A stretch of DNA of 27,605 nucleotides from JBJFGR01 sp051892875 (GTDB lineage Bacteria > Pseudomonadota > Gammaproteobacteria > Enterobacterales > Succinivibrionaceae). The position numbers and the translations under genes were made by a program. The stretch lies in NCBI GenBank assembly GCA_051892875.1, contig JBJFGR010000150.1, forward strand, positions 1 through 27,605, written 5' to 3'. The first letter of the stretch is position 1; each line of letters starts with the position of its first letter. The notes below the pieces were generated by a model that had not been told where the DNA came from, ran no database searches, and was given only the letters and a program-made list of their open reading frames with translations. Shown here piece after piece: positions 8,866 to 16,360 of the stretch.

Positions 8866-9549
8866 ATGGCTCGTGGAGTTAATAAAGTAATTTTATTAGG
8901 TAATGTGGCTGCAGCCCCAGACTTTAGAGTTTTGCCGTCAGGTAGTGTGTCAGTTGCAACTGTTTCTTTAGCTACTAATGAATCTTTTAAAGATGCTCAA
9001 GGAAATATTCAAGAGCGTGTAGAGTGGCACAGAGTTGTTTTTTGGGGGCGATTAGCAGAAATAGCAAGAGATTACGTTGTAAAAGGTGCACCTATTTATG
9101 TTGAAGGTAAGATAAGAACAAGATCTTATGATGATCAGCAAGGAATCAAGAGATATGTAACAGAAATTCAAGCTTCTGAATTACAGTTGCTAGGTTCCAG
9201 AAATCAAAATAATAGTCAACAAAATTTTTCAACTACATCGTCTTCATCACCTTCATATAATCATCAAGGGTATAACCAACCTCAAAACAATCAATCTAAT
9301 TATATGAATCAAAACTCATATGTAGGAAATTCATCTTATTCAAATCAAAATTCTTATGTTGGTAACTCTGAGTATACAAATCCAAATCCTGTTACTCCTC
9401 CACCTATAAGGGTTGGTAATCCAAATGGTGATAATAATCAGGCTGTACCATCACCTGATAATTTTGAATTACAACCTAATAACAGTAAAAAAGGATTAGA
9501 TATTGAGCCCGCACTCAATAATGTAACTGAAGATCCATTGCCGTTTTAG
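8866..9549 (+). CDS. ssb: Single-stranded DNA-binding protein
   Basis: SSB coats single-stranded DNA during replication, repair and recombination and recruits partners through its tail. The OB fold (about 1-113) follows E. coli SSB closely (RGVNKVILLGN, EWHRVVFWG). The aromatic stacking positions are kept but partly changed: E. coli Trp41 is Phe41 and Trp89 is Tyr88, while Trp54 remains (numbering with Met1). A long Gln/Asn/Ser-rich linker (about 114-220) contains two copies of a 12-residue repeat. The tail ends EDPLPF, a good match to the acidic DDDIPF-type tip that binds repair proteins. At 227 residues it is longer than E. coli SSB (178), the difference being all linker. AGGAG precedes ATG 8866. 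It is divergent from uvrA and has its own terminator. Confidence 0.97.
   Translation: MARGVNKVILLGNVAAAPDFRVLPSGSVSVATVSLATNESFKDAQGNIQERVEWHRVVFWGRLAEIARDYVVKGAPIYVEGKIRTRSYDDQQGIKRYVTEIQASELQLLGSRNQNNSQQNFSTTSSSSPSYNHQGYNQPQNNQSNYMNQNSYVGNSSYSNQNSYVGNSEYTNPNPVTPPPIRVGNPNGDNNQAVPSPDNFELQPNNSKKGLDIEPALNNVTEDPLPF
9307..9378 (+). repeat. Tandem 36-base repeat in the ssb linker
   Basis: Two adjacent 36-base units encode NQNSYVGNSSYS (residues 148-159) and NQNSYVGNSEYT (160-171). The codons differ at several third positions (AACTCATATGTA against AATTCTTATGTT), so the duplication is old or kept by protein-level selection. Confidence 0.75.
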
Positions 9550-9555
9550 GTAATA

Positions 9556-9593
9556 ATATGAGGATCTCAATTAATACGATCCTCATATTTTTT
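9556..9593. terminator. Terminator after ssb, probably bidirectional
   Basis: ATATGAGGATC (9556-9566) pairs with GATCCTCATAT (9578-9588) around an 11-base loop and is followed by T to 9593. On the minus strand the stem is followed by TTATTA, so it may also stop leftward transcripts. This fits the remains of a convergent gene ending at 9592. Confidence 0.85.
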
Positions 9594-9776
9594 ATAAATA
9601 GCTAATAGAAATATCTAGGTTATCTGCAACTTGAATATTATTTTTTCGTCTATTTGATCTCTCCTTCATTTTTATTGTTTTTTTGTGTTTGTTCACTGTA
9701 GATAGATGGATATTAAAAGGCTCTAGTATTTATCTTGATTAATAACCATAAGAGAGTGAGTTTGAGGCTTGTTTAT
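9592..9776 (-). pseudogene. Possible decayed C-terminal end of a LuxR-type regulator
   Basis: Read leftward from 9776, the minus strand gives INKPQTHSLMVINQD (9776-9732), then ILEPFNIHLSTVNKHKKTIK and about 25 more residues to a TAA at 9594-9592. The two pieces are in different frames: skipping the two bases at 9730-9731 joins them into NQDILEPFNIHLSTVNKHKKTI. This resembles the LuxR/NarL helix-turn-helix pattern (S-N-Q-E-I-A-x-x-L-N-I-S-x-S-T-V-N-K-H-x-x-N-I). The tail (NRRKNNIQVADNLDIS) resembles the segment after that helix. The segment ends beside the ssb terminator, as a convergent gene would. I recall that in Vibrio cholerae the LuxR-type regulator QstR is encoded close to ssb. The match is by eye in AT-rich DNA and could be chance. 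Confidence 0.35.
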
Positions 9777-9965
9777 AGGAGCTATTTATATTATCCAGTA
9801 AAAATAATAAAAGTATTTAAATTTTTTTCTATTAAAAAAATCCTAATTTCTTGTTTTTTAGCGTCGTGAAAAATTTATTTTTGAATCAATAAATGACTAC
9901 AAATCTATTTTACTACACAAAATGTCGATGGTGTCTAAATTGTATTTAATATCATGTTTATAAGA
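9777..9965. other. AT-rich gap without a recognised gene
   Basis: This is the middle of the 483-base gap between ssb and the pilus operon. I see no open frame of useful length, no RNA fold I can name and no repeat. In Vibrio and Shewanella this interval holds mshH (csrD); I see no remnant of its GGDEF or EAL domains. Confidence 0.6.
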
Positions 9966-9995
9966 TTGAAATTTTTATTAAAAAGAATGTATATT
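9966..9995 (+). promoter_or_regulatory. Candidate promoter of the MSHA pilus operon
   Basis: TTGAAA (9966-9971) and TATATT (9990-9995) are 18 bases apart, about 40 bases before the first pilus gene. No other convincing promoter lies in the gap, and the genes behind it run to 22840 without a terminator. Confidence 0.45.
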
Positions 9996-10032
9996 ATTAC
10001 CTAGTTCGGTTTTTATTATACATGAGTTTTTT

Positions 10033-11040
10033 ATGGCAAAAGAAAATCTTTATCCTGTTGTATTAGGCATAGGTTTAGATGAAGTTAGTTTATTGAGTAT
10101 ACGCGGTGATAAAATACAGACGTTATCACATAATTGTAATTCATCAGGAGAATGGGAAAAAATAATTTTTGATTTATTTAATAAGGCTAAAATTACCAAA
10201 AACAGTAAAGTACAAGTAGTGTTAAACGGAAGTATTTACAATACTGTGCAATTGCCAAAAAATGAGCTTTTGACAGTAGAGGAAATGTATGGCGTTGCAA
10301 TGTATAAAGACTTAGAAAATCTTGTACAAGGTAAAATTTCAGATTTTACGTGGGATTTTTATGATACTAAAACAAGTAAAAATTCTAAACCAATGCAAAC
10401 GTTTGTCCTTGTTGAAAAGAGTATAGTGAAACAGTTGTCTGATATAATTAATAGTGTAGCTATTTTAAACTCAATAACTATAAACGAATTGGCTGTTGCT
10501 GATTTTTTGTCTTTTTATATGTTTGATGTAAATTCTAAAACAAGCAGTAAAGCATTTAACAACGTTTATGAGTATGTTAATCAGCTTAGTGTTCTTTTAT
10601 ATTTAGAAGAAAATAAAGATTTAATGGTTTATGCTGTTTATATGGGAGAAATTTGTTATTTTCGTTCGCTTAGAGGTTATAGAGAATTATCTAGGAGTAT
10701 TTTTGCAGGTGATGTAAACCCAATTATTGAAAAGTTGACAACAGATATATTAAGATTGAGTGATGATTTTTTTACATCACAATTAGGTTTGCCTCCTATG
10801 TCAAAATTAATATTAGTATTGGATACAGATCAACAGGGAGTTATTGCAGATTTATTAGGACAGAATTTTAGGAGAATTGTTGAAATAATTCCAACTAATG
10901 GTGTTGTTTTACCAAAAGATAATAATAGTTATACTGTGTGTGGAAATGATTCAATATTGAATGTTTTCAGAAATGGAGGTAAATTTCTTCCATTGTACGG
11001 ACTTATAAATGAGGGTGTATTAAAAAGTGAGAAAAATTAG
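10033..11040 (+). CDS. mshI: MSHA biogenesis protein MshI (PilM-like)
   Basis: First gene of the pilus operon. MshI-type proteins resemble PilM, the actin-fold cytoplasmic part of the type IV pilus alignment complex, which binds the N-terminal tail of the PilN-like partner. The 335-residue product has no signal peptide or membrane segment. It starts with an actin-like strand pattern (VVLGIGLDEVSLLSIRG) and contains the TINELAVADFLSFY region that matches the I-x-E-L-A stretch of MshI/PilM proteins. The Shine-Dalgarno before ATG 10033 is weak (GAG at 10024-10026). The next gene overlaps by 14 bases and encodes the expected PilN-like partner. The call rests on position as much as on sequence, since this family is poorly conserved. 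Confidence 0.8.
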   Translation: MAKENLYPVVLGIGLDEVSLLSIRGDKIQTLSHNCNSSGEWEKIIFDLFNKAKITKNSKVQVVLNGSIYNTVQLPKNELLTVEEMYGVAMYKDLENLVQGKISDFTWDFYDTKTSKNSKPMQTFVLVEKSIVKQLSDIINSVAILNSITINELAVADFLSFYMFDVNSKTSSKAFNNVYEYVNQLSVLLYLEENKDLMVYAVYMGEICYFRSLRGYRELSRSIFAGDVNPIIEKLTTDILRLSDDFFTSQLGLPPMSKLILVLDTDQQGVIADLLGQNFRRIVEIIPTNGVVLPKDNNSYTVCGNDSILNVFRNGGKFLPLYGLINEGVLKSEKN

Positions 11041-11644
11041 AATAAACCTTTATTCAAAAGAGTTTAAACCAAAGCCTGAGATATTAAGTTTAAATCATAT
11101 GTTAGCAATATGGTTAATGATTGCTGTTGTTATTTTTATGATGATTTTTTACTCAAATGTGCAAAAGAATAAACTTATTCAAGAAAATAAAAAATTATCA
11201 GCTCAAATTGAAGATGTTGAAAGCAGTATATTACAGACTCAAGCTTTGTTGTCAAGTATGGAATTAGATAAGTCTTTAGAAGAAAAAATTAGTAAATTAA
11301 AAACAATGTATGCAAGTAAACAAGAACTAATAACAATAATTGATAAACGTTCTGATTTAAAAAGTAAGGGATATGCAGGTTTTATGTATTCTTTAGCTAG
11401 TATTTCTCAACCTGATTTATCTGTTACAAATTTCAAGTTACAAGGCTTGGTTGCAGAGATTAGTGGTAAAGCAAAAAATGCCAAGACTGTACCTATATGG
11501 ATTAATCAATTTTCAAAATATGATGATTTGAGAAATAAAACATTTGACTCTTTGCATATAAAGAAAGATGTAGATAATAATATTGTTAATTTTTTATTAT
11601 TTAATGAAGCTAACGATACAGATACAAAAGAGGAAAAAAAATAA
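11027..11644 (+). CDS. PilN-like MSHA biogenesis protein (second MshI-type gene)
   Basis: The short cytoplasmic N-terminus RKIRINLYSKEF matches the I-N-L-x motif by which PilN docks on PilM. One membrane helix (about 27-43) follows, then a coiled coil (about 45-100) and a small periplasmic domain. That is the standard PilN layout at 205 residues. It starts at GTG 11027, inside the end of mshI (14-base overlap), so translation is coupled. It should link the cytoplasmic actin-like MshI to the periplasmic MshJ and MshK. In other genomes the equivalent gene is often labelled as another MshI, so I leave the symbol blank. Confidence 0.78.
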   Translation: MRKIRINLYSKEFKPKPEILSLNHMLAIWLMIAVVIFMMIFYSNVQKNKLIQENKKLSAQIEDVESSILQTQALLSSMELDKSLEEKISKLKTMYASKQELITIIDKRSDLKSKGYAGFMYSLASISQPDLSVTNFKLQGLVAEISGKAKNAKTVPIWINQFSKYDDLRNKTFDSLHIKKDVDNNIVNFLLFNEANDTDTKEEKK

Positions 11645-11658
11645 GACTAGGTGGTTAA

Positions 11659-12294
11659 ATGAAATCATATGTAGATTTGCAGAATAAGATAAAAAGTATG
11701 ACGATGAGAGAAAAATTTTTAATATGTCTCGTCGGTTGTACATTTTTTATTTGTCCGGGGTATTTTTCATTCATAGAACCTAATTTTAAAGTTATTGATT
11801 CTAAAAAAACAGAGAATAAAGAATTAAGTCTTAGTATTTTGTCTAAACAAGATGAATTATCTGTTCTTAGTTCTAGATTAACGACAGATCCTAATTTAAT
11901 GATGAGAAATGAAATAGCAAAATTAGAAAGTGAAATAGAAAAATTAGATGAAAAATATAAAAAAGAAGCTATGGATTTGATAGATTCTACTATAATGGTA
12001 GAGGTTTTGGCTAAATTTTTAGATACGGACTCGTCTATAAAGGTAAAATCATTACAATCAATTCAACCTAAATTGTTGTTAAAGAAACACGACGTTAGTT
12101 TGTATCAACATGGTGTTAGGATTCACTTAGTTGGAAAATATTTAGATATATTATCTTATTTAACAACACTTGAACAAATGAAATATCGTTTTTATTGGGA
12201 TAAATTAAATTATACAGTTTCTGAATATCCTTATGCTGATGTTGAAATAGAATTGTATACGTTGAGTATTAATAAGGATTTTATTCGTGGATAA
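11659..12294 (+). CDS. mshJ: MSHA biogenesis protein MshJ (PilO-like)
   Basis: A 211-residue bitopic inner-membrane protein: cytoplasmic N-terminus with MTMREKFLI, a membrane helix (about 20-38), a coiled coil (about 50-105) and a small ferredoxin-like periplasmic domain ending LYTLSINKDFIRG. MREK before the helix is common in PilO/GspM/MshJ proteins. It pairs with the PilN-like protein upstream in the periplasm to align the secretin with the inner-membrane machine. AGGTGG lies a few bases before ATG 11659. The next gene overlaps by eight bases. Confidence 0.82.
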   Translation: MKSYVDLQNKIKSMTMREKFLICLVGCTFFICPGYFSFIEPNFKVIDSKKTENKELSLSILSKQDELSVLSSRLTTDPNLMMRNEIAKLESEIEKLDEKYKKEAMDLIDSTIMVEVLAKFLDTDSSIKVKSLQSIQPKLLLKKHDVSLYQHGVRIHLVGKYLDILSYLTTLEQMKYRFYWDKLNYTVSEYPYADVEIELYTLSINKDFIRG

Positions 12295-12628
12295 GTATGT
12301 GAAATTTTTTATAATATTGCTTTCAATGTCATTATTTTCAGATGTTGTTTGCAACGACTTGCGTGATCCTACAGTACCTTTTGTAGGTATGTCTGTAATG
12401 CACGGTTCAACAAATCAAAATGATCAAGATATGAAATTGCAAGCAATAATAAAAAAAAATGGACTGTTATATGTTGTAATTTCTGGTAAATTATATAAAA
12501 AAGGTCAAGTATATAATGATGAATATATGATTATTGATATAACTAAATCTAGTGTTACTTTAAAAAACATAGCTAGTAAAGAACAAGTAAAGTTATCACT
12601 ATATACTGCAAGGATTAAAAATGGTTAA
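12287..12628 (+). CDS. mshK: MSHA biogenesis protein MshK (PilP-like)
   Basis: A 113-residue secreted protein with a signal peptide-like N-terminus (hydrophobic FFIILLSMSLFSDVV) and then LRDPTVPF, the D-P-T-x-P motif common to MshK and related PilP/GspC-type proteins. A small beta domain follows (LQAIIKKNGLLYVVISGKLYKKGQVYND would be its core in two stretches). PilP-like proteins bridge the PilN-PilO layer and the secretin. It starts at GTG 12287, overlapping mshJ; an in-frame GTG at 12299 is an alternative. The next gene overlaps by eight bases. Confidence 0.8.
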   Translation: MDKYVKFFIILLSMSLFSDVVCNDLRDPTVPFVGMSVMHGSTNQNDQDMKLQAIIKKNGLLYVVISGKLYKKGQVYNDEYMIIDITKSSVTLKNIASKEQVKLSLYTARIKNG

Positions 12629-14324
12629 AAAAGTCTATTGTTTAAGTTGTTTATTGTTTTCTATAATTTTATCTACAGGTTGTTCATACAAACATGGAAA
12701 TCCTACGGAAATAAGAAATGAATTAAAAGAAGCTTTATTAATGAATAGTGATTCAATGGAGGTTCCTGACGATGTTTTGAGTGAACTCTCACCAGATAGT
12801 CCAATAGGTGGGGATTTGAATCCTTATGATAATAAACGTATTAGTGTTGCTGCTATAAATATACCTGCAGAAGAGTTCTTTGCACAACTAATGGCAGATT
12901 CTGGAGCATCTATCGTTATACATCCAGAAGTTTCAGGTTTTATTAGTTTAAACTTAGAAAATGTTTCTATTGAAGAAATTTTAGACGCTACATATAGGAT
13001 GTATGGTTTTAGAACTGAAAGGAAAGGTAATATTTATTATATTTATCCTTCTGGTGTTTACACGGAGACTATACCAGTAAATTATTTAGCACTAAGTAGA
13101 AACTCTGATACCACTATATCAATAACTAACAATACAGTATCAAATAGTGATGATTCTTCTGGTTCTGACTCTGATTCTTCTGACTCTAGTTCCTCAGATT
13201 CTTCAAATTCAAATAATACTGAAAATAACACAAGTGGTGTAAGTGTATCTACTAATTCTAAAAGTGAATTTTGGGTAGAGTTACAAAATACTTTGGTTGG
13301 TATTGTTGGTAAAAATGAAGGGCGTATGGTTGCTGTTAATCCTCAATCATCTAGTGTTACAGTTAGAGCTATGCCTCACGAGATAGAAGCTGTTAAACAG
13401 TATATTACTAATGCTGAAAATTCAATGAGAAGGCAAGTCGTAATCGAAGCTAAAATACTAGAAGTTTCATTAAATGATAGTTATGAACAAGGTATAGAAT
13501 GGAATTTTATATTCGATAATTTATCAAAAGCAAAAAATTTTATAGGGAATTCAGTTTTCGGAAACAATAATAATTTACCAACTTTGCCTTCATATGATAA
13601 TGGTCTATTATGGAATAATCCATTAAATGTAGGAAATTTTGGTTTTGGGCATACAAGTAAAAGATTTAATTTATTTATAAATTTATTAAAACAACAAGGT
13701 GATGTATCAACATTGTCTAGTCCGAGAATAACAGCTATAAATAATCAACGTTCAGTTATGAAAATTGGTATAGATCAGTATTTTGTAACAGAGACATCAA
13801 CCCAAGCATCAGCAACAGATAGTTCTTATGCTTCCACAGATGTTACATTGAAACCATTTTTTAGTGGTGTAGCCTTAGATGTATTACCTCAGATTAGGGA
13901 AGATGGTAGAATTATTTTACATATACACCCATCGGTTATCGAAGTTCAAACATCTCAAATTGAAGTAGATTTTGGTAATGGGAAGATTCAAAAATTACCA
14001 ACAGCTAAGTCTGATGTAAGAGAAACAGATACAATCGTTGAAGCAAAATCAGGTGATGTTATTTTGATTGGTGGTTTAATGCGACAATCAAAACAGGAAC
14101 AGTTGAGTAAATTACCAGTTTTAGGTGATATACCTTGGTTTGGAGAATTATTTACTGATAGATATAATAGTGATGTTAAAAGTGAATTAGTGATTCTTTT
14201 GCGACCAGTGGTTGTTGGGCCTACAACTTGGAATGAAGAGATAAAGAAAGCATCTGATTTATTGCAAAAATGGTATCCTGATGAAAATTTTAAATCAACT
14301 CACGATGTTGTGTCCTTCAAGTAA
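12621..14324 (+). CDS. mshL: MSHA pilus secretin MshL
   Basis: Outer-membrane secretin through which the pilus leaves the cell. The 567-residue product starts with a lipoprotein-type signal (Cys21 after LSTG, a slightly atypical lipobox). Next is a periplasmic STN/N0-like domain (about 72-143; ISVAAINIPAEEFFAQL, VSIEEILDATYRMYGF). A Ser/Asp/Asn-rich linker (about 163-213) follows, then an N-domain (about 218-275) and the secretin barrel region (about 276-545) with VVIEAKILEVSL, STLSSPRITAINNQ, SGDVILIGGLMR and LPVLGDIPWFGELF. Length is normal for MshL. It overlaps mshK by eight bases. The acidic Ser-rich linker is the only unusual part. Confidence 0.93.
   Translation: MVKKVYCLSCLLFSIILSTGCSYKHGNPTEIRNELKEALLMNSDSMEVPDDVLSELSPDSPIGGDLNPYDNKRISVAAINIPAEEFFAQLMADSGASIVIHPEVSGFISLNLENVSIEEILDATYRMYGFRTERKGNIYYIYPSGVYTETIPVNYLALSRNSDTTISITNNTVSNSDDSSGSDSDSSDSSSSDSSNSNNTENNTSGVSVSTNSKSEFWVELQNTLVGIVGKNEGRMVAVNPQSSSVTVRAMPHEIEAVKQYITNAENSMRRQVVIEAKILEVSLNDSYEQGIEWNFIFDNLSKAKNFIGNSVFGNNNNLPTLPSYDNGLLWNNPLNVGNFGFGHTSKRFNLFINLLKQQGDVSTLSSPRITAINNQRSVMKIGIDQYFVTETSTQASATDSSYASTDVTLKPFFSGVALDVLPQIREDGRIILHIHPSVIEVQTSQIEVDFGNGKIQKLPTAKSDVRETDTIVEAKSGDVILIGGLMRQSKQEQLSKLPVLGDIPWFGELFTDRYNSDVKSELVILLRPVVVGPTTWNEEIKKASDLLQKWYPDENFKSTHDVVSFK
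13150..13222 (+). repeat. Degenerate Ser/Asp codon repeat inside mshL
   Basis: The stretch is built from alternating GAT/GAC/TCT/TCC/TCA codons with imperfect hexamers of the GAYTCT kind. It encodes the SDDSSGSDSDSSDSSSSDSS linker. Changes in unit number would stay in frame, so it could vary linker length but not switch the gene on and off. Confidence 0.5.
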
Positions 14325-14339
14325 ATTAAGGATATTAAT

Positions 14340-15251
14340 TTGTATTTAGATTTTTTTGGTTTAGAACAACAGCCTTTTTCACTGACTCCGAATACGAGTT
14401 TATATTATGGATTGCCTCCTCATGAAGAGGCAATTCAAGTCCTTAGGGTTGCTTTAGAGAATGGTGAGGGTATTCTAAAAATTACTGGTGAAGTTGGAAC
14501 TGGTAAATCAATGGTGTTACGTTTTTTTATGAATAATATTGGTTCTAATTATGAGGTCGTATATATTCCAAATCCTGTATTAACACCGTATGAATTGAAA
14601 CTCTCAATAGCAAAAGAGCTAGGCATAGATATATCTTCTTTATCTAGTTTAGCTTTAAATGACCTCGTAAATCAAAAATTAATAAATATTAATAAGCAAG
14701 GTAAGAAAGTAGTTTTGTTTATTGATGAATCACAAGCTTTATATGATGAAACACTTGAAACAATAAGGTTACTAGGTAATTTAGAAACTGAAAGTTTTAA
14801 ATTATTACAGATAGTATTATTTGGACAACCTGAATTAGACGAAAAACTTAATCAAGAAAAGTTAAGACAATTGAAACAACGAATAACTTTTTCATACAAA
14901 TTAAGACCTTTACTGTTAGATGAAACCTATGCATATTTAAATTATAGAATGCAAGCAGCAGGGTATAAAGGTCAAGAAATTTTTTCGTATAAGATTGCAA
15001 GAATAATTTTTAAAAGCAGTAAAGGTGTACCGAGATTAATTAATATTTTGGCGAATAAATGTTTGATGTTGGCTTATGGACATGGTAAATACGTAATAGA
15101 TAAAAAATATGTTTATGATGCCATAGAAGACTCGCAATTGAAGAAGTATAATTTTAAAGCAAAAATATTTTTGATATCTTTTGTTACATGTTTAATATGG
15201 TTAAGCATTGTTGTATTAGTATATTTATATTTTATCGGTTATTTTAAATGA
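14340..15251 (+). CDS. mshM: MSHA biogenesis ATPase MshM (ExeA-like)
   Basis: An AAA+ ATPase of the ExeA/GspA group, which helps peptidoglycan passage or secretin assembly in type II and type IV systems. Walker A GEVGTGKS is at 50-57 and Walker B KVVLFIDE at 123-130; the N-terminal YLDFFGLEQQPFSLTPN is the hallmark of the family. A single C-terminal membrane helix (about 273-299) anchors it. It starts at TTG 14340: AAGGA at 14328-14332 sits seven bases upstream, and the protein needs YLDFFGL at its start, so TTG is well supported. Its TGA overlaps the mshN start as ATGA. Confidence 0.92.
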   Translation: MYLDFFGLEQQPFSLTPNTSLYYGLPPHEEAIQVLRVALENGEGILKITGEVGTGKSMVLRFFMNNIGSNYEVVYIPNPVLTPYELKLSIAKELGIDISSLSSLALNDLVNQKLININKQGKKVVLFIDESQALYDETLETIRLLGNLETESFKLLQIVLFGQPELDEKLNQEKLRQLKQRITFSYKLRPLLLDETYAYLNYRMQAAGYKGQEIFSYKIARIIFKSSKGVPRLINILANKCLMLAYGHGKYVIDKKYVYDAIEDSQLKKYNFKAKIFLISFVTCLIWLSIVVLVYLYFIGYFK

Positions 15252-16360
15252 GTGTTATAAATAAAACGCTAACTGAACTTAACAAGAGAAATTCAAGTAA
15301 TGTATATGGTAAGTATACACCTACTAATTCTCGTTCAATTAACATGAAAATTGTTTTTTTATGTTTGGTAATTCTAATACTTGTTGTTTATAACGTTTGG
15401 TTATTTTATGTAAAAACTTTTGATGAAAATAAAGAAATAAATAATAAAGAACAAGTCTCAAAAAATATAGTGGCAACTAAACCATTAAAGCAAGAAATTA
15501 TAAATATATCGCACGCTTCTAACGTATCTAATGTGACAAGCAGTATTGTTGATAAAGAGGAAAAAGTTGTTGAAAACGTTATTTCGAATAAAGAAAAAGA
15601 AATAAATGTAAAGGAAGATATAAAACTAAATGTAAAAAATAATTTACCAAGAGTAGAAAATAATATTAATACTTATGATGAACAAGTAGATAAGGCTTTA
15701 GATATAAATTTTGAAAAAAATATTAACGAATATGAAAAACCATCTAAAATTAAAGTTGTTGCAAAAAAATTAAGCAAAGAAGAAATTATAGAATTAAATT
15801 TTCGTAAGGCTAATAGTGCTTTAGTAAAGGGTGATAAGAAAGAAGCGTTACAATCCTTAGAAGATATTTTAAAAATAGAACCTAATAATATTAAAGCTAG
15901 AGAAAAACTAGCAAGTGTTTATTATGGCATAAATAATTATACTAAAGCGATTGAGTTATTAGATAAAGGTATAAGAATCCAACCAAATCATTATGATTAT
16001 AGATTGTATTTAGCTAGAATTTACAGTGAAATAGGTGATTATCAAAAAGCAATAAAAGTTTTAAGTTTGGTAAATCCACCAGTTGCTAGCAATGTTGATT
16101 ATTATGCGATGCTTGGAAATTTGGCTAGAGAGTCTAATGATTTTGATACAGCTGTGAAAGCATATAGAAAATTATCAACAATTAATACTAAAGAAGGTAG
16201 GTGGTACCTTGGCTTAGCAATTGTATTAGAAAAAAAGGGTAATAATACAGAAGCTTTAGAAAATTATAAAAGAGCTACAAACTTATATTTAAGTTCAGCA
16301 TCAATGCAATTTGCAAATAAGAGAATTAAATATCTGGAGTCTGTGAAAAATGACAGATAA
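15248..16360 (+). CDS. mshN: MSHA biogenesis protein MshN, TPR protein
   Basis: A 370-residue inner-membrane protein: short N-terminus with SVINKTLTELNKR (the conserved MshN start), a membrane helix (about 33-55), a long charged Lys/Asn/Glu-rich linker (about 58-175) and four or so TPR units (about 185-365; ALVKGDKKEALQSLEDILKI, LASVYYGINNYTKAIELLDK). It probably works with MshM in the envelope. It is coupled to mshM by an ATGA overlap and overlaps mshE by 11 bases. The linker is low complexity and likely to diverge quickly. Confidence 0.88.
   Translation: MSVINKTLTELNKRNSSNVYGKYTPTNSRSINMKIVFLCLVILILVVYNVWLFYVKTFDENKEINNKEQVSKNIVATKPLKQEIINISHASNVSNVTSSIVDKEEKVVENVISNKEKEINVKEDIKLNVKNNLPRVENNINTYDEQVDKALDINFEKNINEYEKPSKIKVVAKKLSKEEIIELNFRKANSALVKGDKKEALQSLEDILKIEPNNIKAREKLASVYYGINNYTKAIELLDKGIRIQPNHYDYRLYLARIYSEIGDYQKAIKVLSLVNPPVASNVDYYAMLGNLARESNDFDTAVKAYRKLSTINTKEGRWYLGLAIVLEKKGNNTEALENYKRATNLYLSSASMQFANKRIKYLESVKNDR

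Noticed and set aside
9777..9965. Possible small RNA or mshH remnant in the gap after ssb.
   Set aside because: No stable hairpin with a T run, no repeat and no GGDEF/EAL-like translation in any frame by eye.
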